Of a stretch of 64,000 nucleotides of DNA, positions 25,401 to 39,569 are shown in pieces. The position numbers and the translations under genes are program-made. Position 1 is the stretch's first letter. Each line of letters opens with the position of its first letter. The DNA is from Prunella strophiata (lineage: Eukaryota > Chordata > Aves > Passeriformes > Prunellidae). Below the pieces are notes generated by a model. The model ran no database searches and was not told the origin of the DNA. It saw nothing but the letters and a program-made list of their open reading frames with translations. Where the stretch lies: positions 68,418,830-68,482,829 of the forward strand of contig JAZBQD010000015.1 of NCBI GenBank assembly GCA_036583965.1, in the 5' to 3' direction.

Positions 25401-28375
25401 GAGAACAGACAAGTAGAAAATATGCCATCAGTGGAATTTATTAGTCCGTTAATTAAACGACGAGAGCAGCAGCACGATGAGGTTCTAAGTGATCTCTTTT
25501 GTCAGAGCAAAAGCTGGGCAAGTTTTAAGAGCTGCGCTGTCTGCTCGCTGCAATTTACTGCTCTACTTCACACTGTCTGCACAGACTGAAAGAGACTGAG
25601 TGCTTCAGCAGCTTTTTTATTTTCAGTTCTAATGTTTATATTATAAATTTATTTTCAATAAAGTAGGAAACATCTCTAAAGTACATGCTAGTGGGCTACA
25701 GTAGTTTTGTTCAGTTTCACTTCCTTAGTTTGGGTTTAATAGGGAACCTTGCAGTGTACACAGAAAGTAGTATAAGGAGCAATGAGTGAAGAAAAGATGC
25801 CATTGCTAGTACTGTGGTAATGAAACAGTGTGTGCCATGTTTCTTTGACTTGCAGAGTATGGCATGGCTTGCTACTCTTTTTGTAAATAAAATGCTTAAT
25901 TCCAGCTGAAATTGAGCCTGTTTGAGCATGACCTTTAGGCTAACCTTCCAGAAGAGTGGTAGATGTAAGGTGCCTCCCCTCTCTGTATTTAGTTGATGTA
26001 ACAGTATAGCTGCTTTCTAAAATCCTGATGAAGAGGAGATCTATGGTGCCAATTTATATGTGTGCTTTGAAGAGTAACTCAGATGCAGTGCTAACCAAAA
26101 ATTTGTCTTGATTGTTAGGTACCCAAGATTAATTTAAAAAATTAATTTGCAATTGGAACGCATGTCATTGATGCATCTCAGAGAGGACCACTGGGGCCTG
26201 GGGGCATTTGTGAATAAAACTCCTGAATCCTTTTGTAATCAGTTTCATCTGTGTAAACTTGTCCACAGCCAGACTCAGAAATCACATGCATGAACAGAAG
26301 TTACAGTAACTGCATTAACTTCAGTCATATTGCTCCTGACATGGCTCAAGAAGATGCATCCAATGGTAGGGTGCAGATGCACTTTGATATTGTATAACAA
26401 AGTGTGTGGGTGCTAATCTGCTCATGTGGAAGCTGATGGCAACACTGTCATGTGCACCAAGAGGTGACTGCCTGTTTTATCTGAGCTCATTTCAGCTTTG
26501 AATTACTTTGTTGACTTTTCTTGCAAGTCAGACCTTCCCAGCCTGTATGTGTCTGTGCTGTTAGCAGAGGACTTCACTGATTTGTTCATAATTCACTCAG
26601 TTGCTATCACCCGTATAATACACTGGTGGATGTTTGATCCCTAATCAGATTTTACTTGCTCAGTGATGAAATCTGTTAGAGTCAGGAAAGTGCAGCAAGA
26701 GCACAGCTTCGTCCTTTCTGGTTTCCATATGAATCCAGACATGAACTGCATCCATGGAGTGTGGCTGAGAAGCCCTGGCTGTTAAGGCCATTGTGGCAGA
26801 AATACCTTCCTTTCATGGCAGAAGAGAGGCTATAGGCATTTCCAGCTTATTGATTGGCTTAGCTTGCAGTTATGAAGGGGAGGTTAAAAGGACCGTAGCT
26901 TCAAAATTTTTAACAAAATTTAGGCAGAGCTATTTTGTCTCTATGTAAATCATTAACAGCAACATTGTAAGCCTCCCTTGTTAAACAGTGAGCAAATTTA
27001 ATGTATTATTTTGTGCAGGGTAGAGCAGCTCTGCTGTGTGCTTACACGGATAAATTGATTATGTGTGTTCCATAGCACAGTTCCTTGAGAATTACACATT
27101 TAAATGAAAGATACTGTTGGGGTTTTGGTTTTTTTTTTGTTTTAAATGGCAAAGGAAAAACTGCAATTTGTGCCAGTGTTGCAGGGTCTTTCCAATTTTT
27201 CAGTTTCAAAAAAAATTGCATATTTCAGAACCAATAATTTTATTATTACTGATTGCTAGGCATAAGTTTTTTAGAAGCTTTACCAAGTTCATAATGGCTT
27301 ATTTAATGAACATTTATTTTGGTTTATGAAAGTGAATATAAGACAATCAGTAGCAACAGTAGAAATGATGATTTACTCTGTGATTATGCAATGGACACTA
27401 AAAGGTAAATACACTTCTTTAATATCTTTCTTGTTAGTGTCTGCCCTTGTTTCATTAGGGAGAGCAGAGAGAATCTTCTCTGGGTGTTTCAGCTGGTTTC
27501 TTTTTTGACCATAATTTGGCATAACAGACATACACTGGTCATAAATAACACTGCAAGCTCAAGGATCAGTTCTGTTCTGCTCTTTTAGGAGCCCTGCAAA
27601 GAGCAGAGCATCTTCCCTGGCCACTGAAGGCATCTCCATCTCCCACAGAAGCCAGGAGTTTATGGATCGATCTTCATGCCATTGTCTGAGCACAGGAAAG
27701 CTTTCTTTGTAGTCTGGCAAATGTGGGGAAAGCCACTGTATTAAACTGGATGTATGAGTGCTTTCTTTAAGTAGGATCTTTATTTTCTGTGCTTCACCTT
27801 CCTTCCCTATCTCACAGGGCCTTATGGTACTAACAAATACAGGCACATCTTAGCACACCCACTTTAGAGTGACTTCCCTGCTGGATTAAAGTGTCCCTGG
27901 AAGCCAGATATGGATGTGAAACATCAATAATGTTTACATGCAGAACTGGGGAAAGCAAACCCTCAGCTTACAGAGCAAGTGACACATCTCAGCTTATCGA
28001 AACCTTTTTTTACTATTTTATAACTACTACATATAGTTAAGTGGGCTACTTTGTGAAACTGCACAACCAGCTTTAAAAAATATTAATATTGTGTTTAGGG
28101 TTTTATTTTCTTGTCTAGGAAAGCCTGGAGAGCAGTGTTTTTCACAGAACATCTCTTAGTCTGTGTAACACTAGTTATACTCTAGCTCACCTCCAGGTAT
28201 TGCACAATTTAGGGTAAAAAGAAACAACATTAAATTAGCTTTTAATTGGAAAACTGAGCAATTTGTATATGTTTTCTGTGTTTTGTATTTATATGAAATT
28301 TCTGTGTAATAGTGCAAAGTGGTGGATGGCAAAGGGCAATGATTGCAACCAGAAATGTAGTGTACCAGTGTGGTA
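25401..28375. other. Probable intron 1, first part
   Basis: AT-rich sequence following the CpG island. No exon could be supported. ORFs are short and without domains; the 95-residue minus-strand ORF at 27559-27846 has an ordinary composition but no family that I recognise. Intronic status is inferred from the donor at 24443. Confidence 0.45.
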
Positions 28376-28650
28376 AAATCACAGGGTGGTTTGGGCTGAA
28401 AGGGACCATAAAGATCATCTCATTCCAGCTCTCCTGCCATAGGCAGGGACACCTTCCACTAGACCAGGTTGCTTAAAGTCCCATCCAGTTTGGCCTTCAT
28501 CACTGACAGGGATGGGATATGCACAGCTTCTCTGGGCAACCTGTTCCACTGTCTCACCACATGGTAAAAAATTTCTTCCTAATATCTAATCTAAACCTCC
28601 TCTCTTTTAGCTTAAAGCCATTCCCCCTTCTTCTATCCCTACATTGGTAG
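28376..28650 (-). mobile_element. CR1 LINE fragment, antisense orientation
   Basis: The + strand reads the complement of a CR1 3' part. The blocks are tttgggctgaaagggaccat, aaagatcatctcattccagc, ttccactagaccaggttgct, gggcaacctgttccactgtc and aatttcttcctaatatctaa, then ccattcccccttcttctatc. The copy is 5'-truncated relative to its own orientation, and only one degenerate octamer (aatcacagg) survives at the 3' end. Confidence 0.85.
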
Positions 28651-30427
28651 CAACTTTCAAGATTGCTGTCTTGACCAGTTGCAAAACTGATATTTGTGCT
28701 TTTGGCATTGGCCTTCACATTATTTCATTATTTGTATCTGTACCACTCCTGCAGAATTCAGTCGATTCATTTCAATGCGCTTCTTATGTGTCCACCTGTG
28801 ACAGGGAGCTTCCCTGTGATGCATTTTCCTGGCACCACAGTCAACATCAACCCTGTCTTCCTCTCAGTCTGGGCCCAAAGTATTTTTTTCTGTGTCAGTG
28901 GAGATACATCACATTAAATAAAACTCTGGTAGTAATGACAGAAAAATTGTGCTTTGCTATTGCATAGAATGAAACAGGGTAATTTTTTTCTGTGTTTGGC
29001 ACCTCCATATGAATGTAACTGTTGAGCTAATATACTGTAACAGATTTGTATTTTCAGTCATGACTAATATCTCAGGATTGCTGAAGATAAGGATACTAAT
29101 TGTAAGAGTAAGCCAAATGGCGAGATAAATGCAATGCAATCCAGTCCTGACAGCTGTTCTTTCTGAAGTCCAAATTCCTATTTCTCATATCTTATTTTTC
29201 CTTTTATTTTTTCCCTTTCCCTCTCTTTCAGAATCTGCCAGAGTAGAGAATGAAGGTGTTATAAAATCTCTTTCATTTCTGTACTGTCTAGAATATTCAG
29301 GATTTGTTTTGATTTTCCCCATCTCCCAGTTGTCTCTCATTATTTTGTTTCTATGGAATCTTTTATATTTTTTTATCTTGCTATATTATGCCACTCCTGC
29401 CACTGTTAGATGAAATTGAACCTTCTCTTTCTTACTGTCACCTATCTTAGTTGTTCATGTTCTTTCCCTTGTAATTTCAGATTCATTTTTCTTCAGGTTT
29501 TGCTCCTGTAAATTTACATCTTGGTCAAATTGCTAGCCTTCATTGAAACATTTCACTGCCCTGCAGGAACGTTTTGATAGGACAGATTTTACTTACCACC
29601 CCTTCTGGGATGGCTACACCAGTAACAGTCAGTTTCAGGAGGCTGCACTGGAGAAGGGGGTGTTAATTGCAGTTTCAAGTGCTCTCATGAGTACACTTTC
29701 AGAAGATGCTGACCGTTAAAGAAAAGCAATTTCCTAAATATTTATATTGAAGTCAGTTCAATAAATACATGGCTGCTTTGTGTGTAGTTAATCTTGCTGG
29801 AGAAGTGGTATATTTCTTTTTCCCAATGCATGCTTATGGCCAGAATGAAAGAATTTTTTTTTTTTCCCTTCAAAGGAATGAGAGTTCTCTTGAATGCAGT
29901 GTATTTATTCTTAATCATCTGTCCTCATGTACACTTCTGTTGTCATGGACTTGAATTATCTCACAACCATTTATGAGGACTTCCTAATAATATTCATTTG
30001 GCTTAAAGAAATACATGTAGAAGACTCCATATTATTTATATAGGCAGAAGTGTGAAAACATCTACATGACCAGCTCCAAAAGCAGCCAGGAGGCGGGTGA
30101 CAGAGTTAGGGAAGTACCTCACTTCTCCTGAATCGCAATTCAGTGCCTTAACAAGTGTTCCCCTGTGTCTGGGCTTTAGCTACTCTGTCAGCATCAGCAA
30201 ACACTTGATTTTCTGGCAACGACTGTGTTCTGTATACTGCAGCTTTTTGTGTTGCTCTGGCATTGTGATTTCCATGAAAATTGACAGTTTTCACACTTTA
30301 ATGCTGCTTCTAAGAGAATGACAGGGCCTTTAGAAATTGTTTTTTTCCATAGTGGGTTAAGCCAGTTTATGCATGAGAAACTGGGAATTGGAAAAGACTT
30401 ACAATCTATGTTTCCAGCTAAAATTAT

Positions 30428-30473
30428 GATTTAAGGATTGTTTAAAAATGGATTTAAGGATTGTTTAAAAATG
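30428..30473 (+). repeat. Tandem duplication, 23-bp unit, 2 copies
   Basis: The unit starting gatttaaggattgtttaaaa is present twice back to back (30428-30450 and 30451-30473) without a mismatch. It looks like a recent slippage or local duplication in non-coding DNA. Confidence 0.9.
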
Positions 30474-33400
30474 GCTGCATTTCCAGGCCATGGAAATTAC
30501 AACCCTTATTAAGGTGTGAATCCTCTTAATACAGAGAGTGTTTCCAGAGCTGTTAGTTGCCCAGTGAGCCAGGCTGCTTATCATTAAATAACTGATGCTG
30601 TGAATAGTATATTGTTGTCATAGTTTCAGCATGAGAGGGTCAGCAATGAGGCAGGGACTGGACCCGTGCTAAGGAGCAAGTCACAAAGCTGTGTGGCAGG
30701 GCTGTGCTCTGAGGGCACTGATGCATAGCATCTTATACCCACTTTTGTCCCCTCATACCAGAAACCATGTCTTTTCAATTTTATTAATCCCTCAGCTAAT
30801 AAGCTTGCCTCAGGTGCTGTGCATTTGTGCAGAGGAGTTGTAATAAACAGAGAAAGGGAGAAAGAATGGATTGGGGATAGGTTTTTCTATGCTTTTTTGT
30901 TCTTACTATAGCTTCCAGATTCAGAGTGGGACTATAAAATTAATTTCTTACTTCCTGTAAATTCAACATGATATTTGTATGATGAGCTGTGTTTTGTGTT
31001 TTCCTTTGCATGTGTCATGTGGAAGAGAGTTGTCAGTCTCCTTTACAGTTTCAGTGATGAAATGTGAGTTACAAAGCTTTCTCTAGTAGTCAAAAAATGA
31101 TGTAACGTGGGTGCACTATTTTTTGGACATGGTGAGCATCATTAAAGCAGGTAGGAAAGGTGGAAATGACGTGGTGCAGTCTGGCCTGAGGTACTTGCAG
31201 ATATGCAGTAGACAGACTACATTTTCAGGTTTAGTTCTGTGTTCTCTAGTGTCTTGTTTTTGTTAAATGTGCTTGACCTGTGCATAAGTATTGAATGCTG
31301 GGCTGTGAGCTCTTCTGCCTCTTTCTCTCTCAATGTTGCTGTGCTGTATGCAAAGTGGAACAGCTCAGTAAAGTGTGATGGAGAATCCTTCACCTAAGTA
31401 ATCATCAACCAGGTAATTAGGGAACTCTCTACAGAAAACCCACGTTCAAGGATTACTTGACAAAGGAAGGGCTGAGGATTAAACTTGCAGTAGCTCTTAC
31501 TGCACCAAACTGCTAGCACCATCCCCACAGCCTGGACTCCTCCTTTTTCCTTTGAGTGGCAAGCCAGACAGATGTGAGCCTCAGTATTCCTGAAGCCATT
31601 GTGTTATAGTTGGTGTTTCTGTAGCAAGCTCTTACTAGCGACTCAAAGGCTAGAGAAAATACTGGTCTTCCTCAGCTGCACTGGTGTTATGGTGCTAACA
31701 GTGAAAACTTCCTTTGTTCAAAAAATAAACAGGGTAACATGCAAAATCATCCCTCTGACATGGAGCTTGAGCAAGAAAATTACATTTTATATTATCAGTG
31801 TTCTAAATATTGCCATACTGTAAGGTTCCAACAGCAAGTACCAATCCAGAAGTACTTAATCAGGTAAGTGTTACTTTACGTTTTCACCAAGAGTGACTAA
31901 CAATCAGTGTGATTCTCTGTTTGCCGTGCCTACTTTCCTTTCCTGTGTGTTAGGCTCTATTTATATAAATGTGTGCTGATCTCATTGACTGTTACTGGGG
32001 TGTTATTGTGAAGGGGAGCTAAAACTGTTGGTTTTCAGTAAACAGGGGTTAATGACATTGGGGTTTTTTTGAAGCCCGTGCAAACAGATTTAAAATTGAT
32101 ACCATTAATGGTCGATGAGATGCTTTCTGAATTTTCAAATGCTGTTTCAATAAACATTCTTGTTACCATTCATAGTAAGATGATATAAAACCTCTTTACA
32201 TTACTGCTTGTTGGTAATATTTTGGCTTGGTTAGATTAAAGAGCAGTAAAATTCAAGGGCCTGAGTACAAGTGCACCATTGATGATCAGTTGTTGCCTTC
32301 TCCAAAGTCTGACAGTCATTCCTGTCAGTCTGCTGGTCCTCTTTCCTCTGAAAAAGCATGGTCCTTGTTTGTTTGTTTTTTTTTTTTTTTGCAGGGGAGG
32401 GGGGAATGTTTCTCCTTTGTATTTGTGTTACGTGATGCCAGGAGATGATGTGGTGGTGGCTTGAGCAGGAGATTGTCCTCTGAGGTTGTGTGGAGGTCCC
32501 CATGCTGTAGTATATGTAAATCCACCAGTTACAGAATCATCTCAGTCAAGGCCAGCATCTCCAGGGACACAAAAGGAAAGCTCTGTTTTAGATTATCTGG
32601 ATGATTTTTTCTTTAAAAGCTCATTTCTTCCTTCTTGCCCCATGCATCTCACAGTGGGCATTCTCCAGTGTTCACCCTGGAGATTTGTTGGGTGCTATGG
32701 CAGCAGTTTTCTGACGTAAGAGATTAACTATTAAATTCTGTTGAAACCCTTTAAAACACTCATATTTTGTTGTGTAGAGTTATTTTGTTTATGATAGCAA
32801 CTTTTCCCCTGCATTAGTAGGTTATAAAAGATAAATAAAAGCTCCAAGTTACTTTACAAAAAAACATATTATTTCTTTTCTTTCTTACGTCTGTGCTTAG
32901 ATGACTTTCTTTTCTGCACTTTTTATGTTTGAGGTCAGTATCTTGCATAGGCAGCAAAAATACCTCCTAGATAAATACATCAAGCGTGGCATGTCTGCTC
33001 TTACTGTGCACAGGACATGTATTTTCCCCCCTATTTTTGTCTGAGTTTGCCAGGAAGGGATGTCTCCAAAATCAATAAACAAATGGGAATGGGAAGAAAA
33101 AAAGTTTTCTGTGCTTTTTCTTCAATATCTGCTCCTGTGGCAGTGCTTTATTTCTGAACATCTCAGCAGTGGTTCAGGGTGTTGAGGAGGCAATATCTTG
33201 GTGCAAATCCAGATTCCTTCTGTTTCTTTTTTTTTTTTTTTTTTTTCTTTTTTTTTTTTCTTTTGAATAACTTCTCATGGTACTTTTGGAACCAAGCCTA
33301 CACTTTTATGGATAATAAATAAATTACTACTGGTTTCCCTGGGGGTCCAGCTCACGTTTCAGTGTCAACACAGCTTTCTCTGCTCTAAGGGGGCTGGTCG

Positions 33401-34466
33401 TGCTGCTTGTGGTCATTCTGAGGAATGCTTACTGCTAGGACAGGGCTTTCTTCTTGGGAAGGAGGCCAGTCTTTGGCTTCTGCTGTGATTAAAATCTTGT
33501 GTGACACCTTCAGGTGCTCCTAAGACTGACTCTCCCAATTCCTTAAATACAGCTACAATTAGGTCAGATTGTGTTACTAAACTGATGGTGTTGTAATTAA
33601 CACAGTTATTTATTTTGGTTGCTTTTAATTACCTATTTCTTTTCCTCTGCTGAACTGGAGAGTCACTCGGTCATGTCACAGCAACACAGAGCAGCATCAC
33701 ATGCTAAAATAACATTACATTGCCAGATGTGCATTACCTTGTGCTTTCTGAGACATGCAGTCTTCTTGCTGTCTTATTTCATGGGTTAAGGTCTGTTGTG
33801 CAGCTTCATTCCCTGGGTGTTGTTGTTCTGAGGGTGACAAACTGGGACAGTTGTCCACTTAGTGAGTCCCCAACCTTTCATTTATCCAGGGGAGATGCAA
33901 ATTGCCCAACACTGGGCTGTGTGTGGGAGTAGACTTACCTGAGGCTAGACTGACATAGGGCTGACAGGGAGCAACCTGAGTGGCAGGGAATCATTCTCCA
34001 ACTCCATCATGACTTTTGTAAGCCAAAAGATATTTTTATTCCTGCTCTAGCACTCTCCTTGCACTCGCAAGTCAAGGATTGCTGTCTTCTGATCAAGTCT
34101 GTTGTTCCTAAATATAATGCATTAGTGCAGAATTGCTTCTTATTATTAAGCCTAGCTTTTCTGTTGTAAGACAAACACAGACATATCCGTGTATGATGAA
34201 CAGAGGGTCCAGGATCAAACTTAAAATTGAAAGAAATCACCTTTTACATGAGTCATTACCTAACAGAATTTTACCTTAAGTTCAGAGATTTGTGGATTTT
34301 CCAAATTACCTGTGTAGGTAGGAGAAGGATATAAATTTATACTGCAGTTTTAAATAATTAATTTAATTGGCTATTTTTTTCCCTTCACCTCAAGTCCTAT
34401 AGATTGTACCAACTTCGTAAAACAGTTCAGAAAAGACTACTTAAGCACAGCTTTGTTGATGATTAA

Positions 34467-34484
34467 ACCATGTCATGACATGGT
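34467..34484. repeat. Perfect 18-bp palindrome
   Basis: ACCATGTCATGACATGGT reads identically on both strands without a spacer. It is followed at once by three copies of CAGTAAAGT (34487, 34502, 34516), two of them extended to CAGTAAAGTTGCT. A fully symmetric 18-mer suggests a possible dimer-binding site, but no known consensus is assigned. Confidence 0.9.
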
Positions 34485-35030
34485 GTCAGTAAAGTTGCTG
34501 ACAGTAAAGTGATGACAGTAAAGTTGCTTTTCTTCCTAACTTCCTAGCAAATACTTGAATTCCCCTTCCAACTTTTACATGGATTTGTAAAAAAGAAGAT
34601 AATACCTTCCTGAAAGAACAATTAGTTATTCTGCGACAAATATTTACTCTTCTAGAGAAGATTGATTGCAGTTGTGGTGTAGAATTCTTTCTGAAGAAGA
34701 CAAATCATTAATTTTGGAATTATTTGCTATCAGTGGGTGCAAGCTGTTTTTTGATTTCTGTGTAATAGTTCTATTTCACAAATAATAATGTCTCAGGTGA
34801 TTTTAGCAGTTGATACCAGGATCAAAATACAGGGCCTTCTCTCTCCTGGCTCAGATGTAGTATTTCTTTCTATTTTTTGTAACATTTACTATCTTCCAGC
34901 CCCATATAAGACAAACCAGGAATTTAATTTTTTCTTAGAAACACTTTTGTTTTTTTTCAATTTTACCACTTTAAAGTTTTGTTAAAGCTGTTAGTGTAGT
35001 ATTTTACAAAATGACTGCTAAGGACTGAGC

Positions 35031-35084
35031 AGACTCGGAGTCTGTCTGTCCCCACGGTCTACTGGACTCTGTTGGGACAGAGTC
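35031..35084. repeat. Cluster of inverted repeats
   Basis: AGACTC-G-GAGTCT at 35031-35043 is followed by GACTCTGT-TGGG-ACAGAGTC at 35065-35084, a perfect 8-bp stem with a 4-nt loop. The arms of the two hairpins are related in sequence (GACTC/GAGTC cores). There is no evidence that an RNA gene is present. Confidence 0.7.
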
Positions 35085-36633
35085 AGAGAGTCTGCTAGTA
35101 CTTGCCAGAGAATGAAGAGCAGCAAAAGCACTGGCTAATTGTTTAACGCAAAATTGGAAATGGCACTTTGATCAGCTGCTCTGAAGCAGGATGAATTTAT
35201 TTGACCTGTTCAGCATGGAGGAGACTGGGCATGGCTATGCTCCCATGCCTTAATATTCACATTTTGAGCTAGAGCCCTTCGGGTTTGGTCTTGCTCTGCT
35301 TAATTTGCCAGGCTGAGGTGTGCAAATCTCAAGCAGCTTGGCTGAAACCTCTGGGTCTGCTCCTGCATCAGACAGGTATGAGAGGAACCAAAGTGGTCTT
35401 CAGTTGGGTAGATCAGGGAAATACTTGTGGATGCACACTGATCTTGGTGCTTTACAGGGGTTCAGGTTTGTGTTTCATATTAAAGTAACAAAAATTTGGT
35501 ATCTCATTATAAAAGGAGGGGGTTCTTTAGGTAAAGATGAGTGAGTGCAGTCTGTATATTCCTCTGTGTGTTCCTTCTGTAGTTGATTTTCTTTACATGA
35601 TGGTAAACTTCAAAGTGCCATCTTTTCACCAGTATCCTACAGCCAAAGACTTCTTGGACATTGTTCATACTGGTTAAGGATACAGAGGTCACTTGTTTCT
35701 GTTCTCACTTATTTTTTTTTTTGCAAGTTCAGATATTGCTTACTTTTTTTTTTTTTTAAAGCCTACAGTTTGTCTTTCCATTGCACCAGTCTTATTTAGG
35801 AGTTCTGCTCAAGTATATAGTTTCTTGTTGTTTATTATTGAGTATTCTCAAATTAGCCATAGTTATTTTGGAATGAAATCTCTTTGCATTCAAGTGGTTA
35901 AATACCACACTTTCTCCTATTAAAAATGAGATCCAGGTTTACTGGAAAATATTTTACACATATAAAACTGCCTGAAGTATAAAACCTGTTTATACAGATA
36001 CCATGGATTTCTTGCCATAAAAAGCACCGTAAATTCCCCGTGCGGCTTCATTTTCATAAGGAGTTACTTGAAAAGAAATATTGCTTGCGGTGAGTTGCCA
36101 ATTATTTATATACTAATTTGCTACCTGAGATTTTTCAGATTTTTAAATTCAGTTTGGTATTGAAGTGATAGAGAGGAAAAAATGTCTGAAACTACTTCAT
36201 ACTTTACAATTTAGCTTAAATTTACTTGGAAAGAAACTGACAATATTGATTTTTTTTTAAATTTTATTTATTTTAAGGAGATGAATTTATCTTTTAATTA
36301 AAGTGGTGTATCTGTGAAGAGTTTTGAGTATTTTTTTTTAATGTAAATTACCACTCAGTGCTGTATTGTTATAGGACAAACAACTCAGTGCTGTATACAG
36401 AATATTAAGCTGTCATCATGCAAGCAGTGTCTGTGTGTCAAAACTTTGGTGCCAGATTTGAATAGGAGGCTATATACAATGGCTGGGAGCAGAGAGCTCT
36501 GTTCTGCCATCATTTGAGAGGACATGCACATCAGCCTGCAGTAGAGATCCACCCTTCAAGCAGATCCAGATAGTTGATAGGGGAAATATATTCCCTTGCT
36601 TCTCTTTTAAAGGATGCCATTGCTGTATGTAGG

Positions 36634-36680
<47 letters not shown>
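36634..36680 (+). repeat. Pure A homopolymer, 47 nt
   Basis: An uninterrupted run of about 47 A. The sequence before it (…ctgtatgtagg) has no polyadenylation signal at the usual distance that I can see and no recognised retrocopy, so an expanded simple repeat is the most economical reading. Confidence 0.95.
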
Positions 36681-36682
<2 letters not shown>

Positions 36683-39569
36683 AAGTTCAGTGGCATTTGG
36701 CTGTACTATAGGGATGCAGTTAAGAGACTAAAAATAGCATTGCTTTATCTTCCAGCAATGAGATAGTTTTTCTTACAAAATTTGGGAAACTAAGTGAATT
36801 GGAGACTTCATGTTACTTTCGTACCTGCTGAGGTACCTGTGATTTATTCCATAACACTTATTAGAAAAGACCTCAGTTTTTCAGAATTAAATTGTGTGGT
36901 GTAGAGAGGTCCACACGGGAAGCTGTTTTGGAGACTTCTTTGTGTGATGTTTGTAAATAGTACCTGTAGAACTGCTTGGGAGTGATGTGAGGAAGGATTA
37001 GGCTGCAGATTCTGCTGCACAGCTCTAGTCTTGCATGCATGCAGGTGGTCTGGGCAGCAAGCCTTCTTACCGCTCGGTAGCACAAGGGAGAGCAAGCTTA
37101 CTGCTTGTAGAAAAGAAGCAGATTTTTCTTTTATCCTGCTGCTTTGGTAGCCTCTCTTGGCATTTCAAAGGAAATGTGTGATTATTTTAAGAATCTTTGA
37201 AAATGGCAGTGTATCTCTGAATTAATGTGTTCGTATTTCTCACTGAGTTGCAGATGGAAAACTGTGATTTGGGCAACATATGTTGATTAATACTGGAAAT
37301 AAATGCTACCCTGTGGGACCTTGCTTCTGGAGCCAGCATGTCCACTGAGTCGTACAGCTGTGCCAGTCTTTCCAGAATTGTTCTGCAATCTATTTACTTC
37401 AAACAAATGTTGCAGTCATGGATGGATTTATGGGGATAATGATCTGACAGACCATGCAAGCTTATAGGTTATAAAATTTTCCGAACACAGGGAAACCACG
37501 TGTTCACCAATTCAACTCTCCTTATATAGAGAGGAGTGGTACTGCTATGTTCCTCAAAATATATGTGGAAGATAAGAGGAGAGAAAAATAATTTTTATTG
37601 CTGCACAGTAGGGTGCAGGCGTGTTGACACCTGATGCAGACTCAAAATTGCCCAAAATTCTCTATTGGCTTTTATAGCACAGTCAGCATGTTTCTGTGGT
37701 TTGGCAGTGTTGCCCACAGATTTCACAAGTGGTGGAGTTCAATCTTCATGGGTTTTTTTTCAAATTGTCAGAAAGTACGTGTATGTTCCTGGGAGCTCAG
37801 GGTAAATAGATCTCACTTGGAAAAACACTTGGAAAAAATGAAACTGTCCCTTGTTGGTGAAGTCTATTCTTCCTGGCCTTTTCTATTAATTCTTTCTAGC
37901 AAGTTTCTAATTTTGTGGCATGACAGAAGAGGAGAACTGCGTCCTTGAATTTGTATCTGGAGTAAAGTTATCATTGCTTAGGGGCTGCATTATACAAGAA
38001 TTGGAAGGAGTTTCCTTTGCCATGGCTTGTCATCTGACAGCCACGTTCTGCTTGGTCTTGTGCTCCTTGGTCCTTTCAGGTCTCGTCTGCAAGCCTGAAT
38101 CTCTCGGCAAAGCTCTGATTCCCCACACTTAAAGCAGCACTTTGGTCTTCTAAAATTGTCCTTACAATGACAGTGAGCCAGAAAGTCACAAACTGAGCAG
38201 ACTCAGGGAGTACGTGTAAAGACACAACAGGGCATGTGGTAAAGGAAAGTTTTCAAAGTCTGCAGCTACAGAAATCGCTTTCCTCAAGCTGCTTGTTTGT
38301 TTTTGGTTTTTTTTCTCCCTGACACCTTTCAGTTCTCTCTGCTGTCTTCTTTCACGAAACATTACTGTCCTGCAGAAGAAGAAAGGGGAAAAATGTTATT
38401 AATGAAATAGCAAGTTAAATTGTGTAGGCATAGTAATAATCATAAAGTTTTACATGTTTAGATATAAATTTTACAACCAGTGTGTTATAAGAAACAGCTA
38501 CACCCTATTGATTTATGCTTATAGATAGGATGTAGGCAGGAATAGAATTAGTATTTTCTCTCAATCTATCCAGCTATTTTCAAGCTCAGACAATACCAGT
38601 GTATTTTCTACTTTATACCTTTTCAATTACATAAAACTGAAACAAGTCATATGAACTTTGCATACAGATCTAAATATTGCCATCAAATAATTTATTATGT
38701 CTGAATATGCCTCTGTGCTTAGATCAGTCTGTAATTCATAATGTGCCATCTTTATTACTTTTTACATATAGAAATGTATTGTAATAGAACAGTACATCAA
38801 TGAACACTTAAATGAGAGAACTGAGTATGTGATAATGTACTTGTTTTTTACAGTGAAAATGTTTTCCTTTTTCAATATCATTTAATACTTCATTCCATTA
38901 AATTATTTCTATCACAAAGTAAAAATTGCATGCACATTGTCAGAATGTGAAAATATGTACGTACTGATTGAGTAGACAGAATTCTATTGCTTTAGTGCTT
39001 CAGTATATTACCTTTTTCACCCCAACTCAAAACTTCCTAATGATTAAAACAAGTGAATGTTGTGTAACTTTATGATATGGTTATATAAGTCAGGCAGTTC
39101 AGTTTTAATAATGAAATTAAATGCAATATGCAAACAGCAGGAACCTTTTTATCTACAAAACCAACTTAGTCTTGAGTGAAAGTTCAGAACTTTACTGCTG
39201 GAAGTTTACTTTCAGCTTTGCGGGAAAATTTATGTTTTAATGACTGAATCCAGTTTTGAAAAAAGTACCCTTGTGAAAATATGAGATTTTTCACTTTATA
39301 CAACAAAAATACCTGTCAGATCTTTAAAATTTTGGCTTCTTAGTGAAAAAAAATTAGTTTAAATAAACTGCAGCAAGTTGTCTTTTAGGGAAGGGGGAGG
39401 GTAAAAAAAATATTTCTTTTCTTACAGATAAAGTTTTACAGCTTTTTTCCCTCTTTCAAATTTTTCCTGAAATGACCAAATCAAAAAGACTTTTGTTTTA
39501 TGAAACCTGCTTTTGATTAAGTTGATTGGGTTTTATTTACCTACTTAATCTGAACCATGCTTCTTCCTT

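Larger units (their letters stand above)
28651..38379. other. Probable intron, middle part
   Basis: No supported exon. Low-complexity elements are T runs at 29854-29865, 32376-32390 and 33226-33264 (with two C interruptions) and the A run at 36634-36680. Small direct and inverted repeats are listed separately. At about 36,080-36,095 there is a donor-like GCG|GTGAGT next to several CpGs, but no convincing exon upstream of it. Confidence 0.45.

Noticed and set aside
32525..32590. Possible degenerate CR1 3' end (ttacagaatcatctcagtca)
   Set aside because: Only a single octamer-like word matches and no further CR1 block follows, so similarity may be chance.
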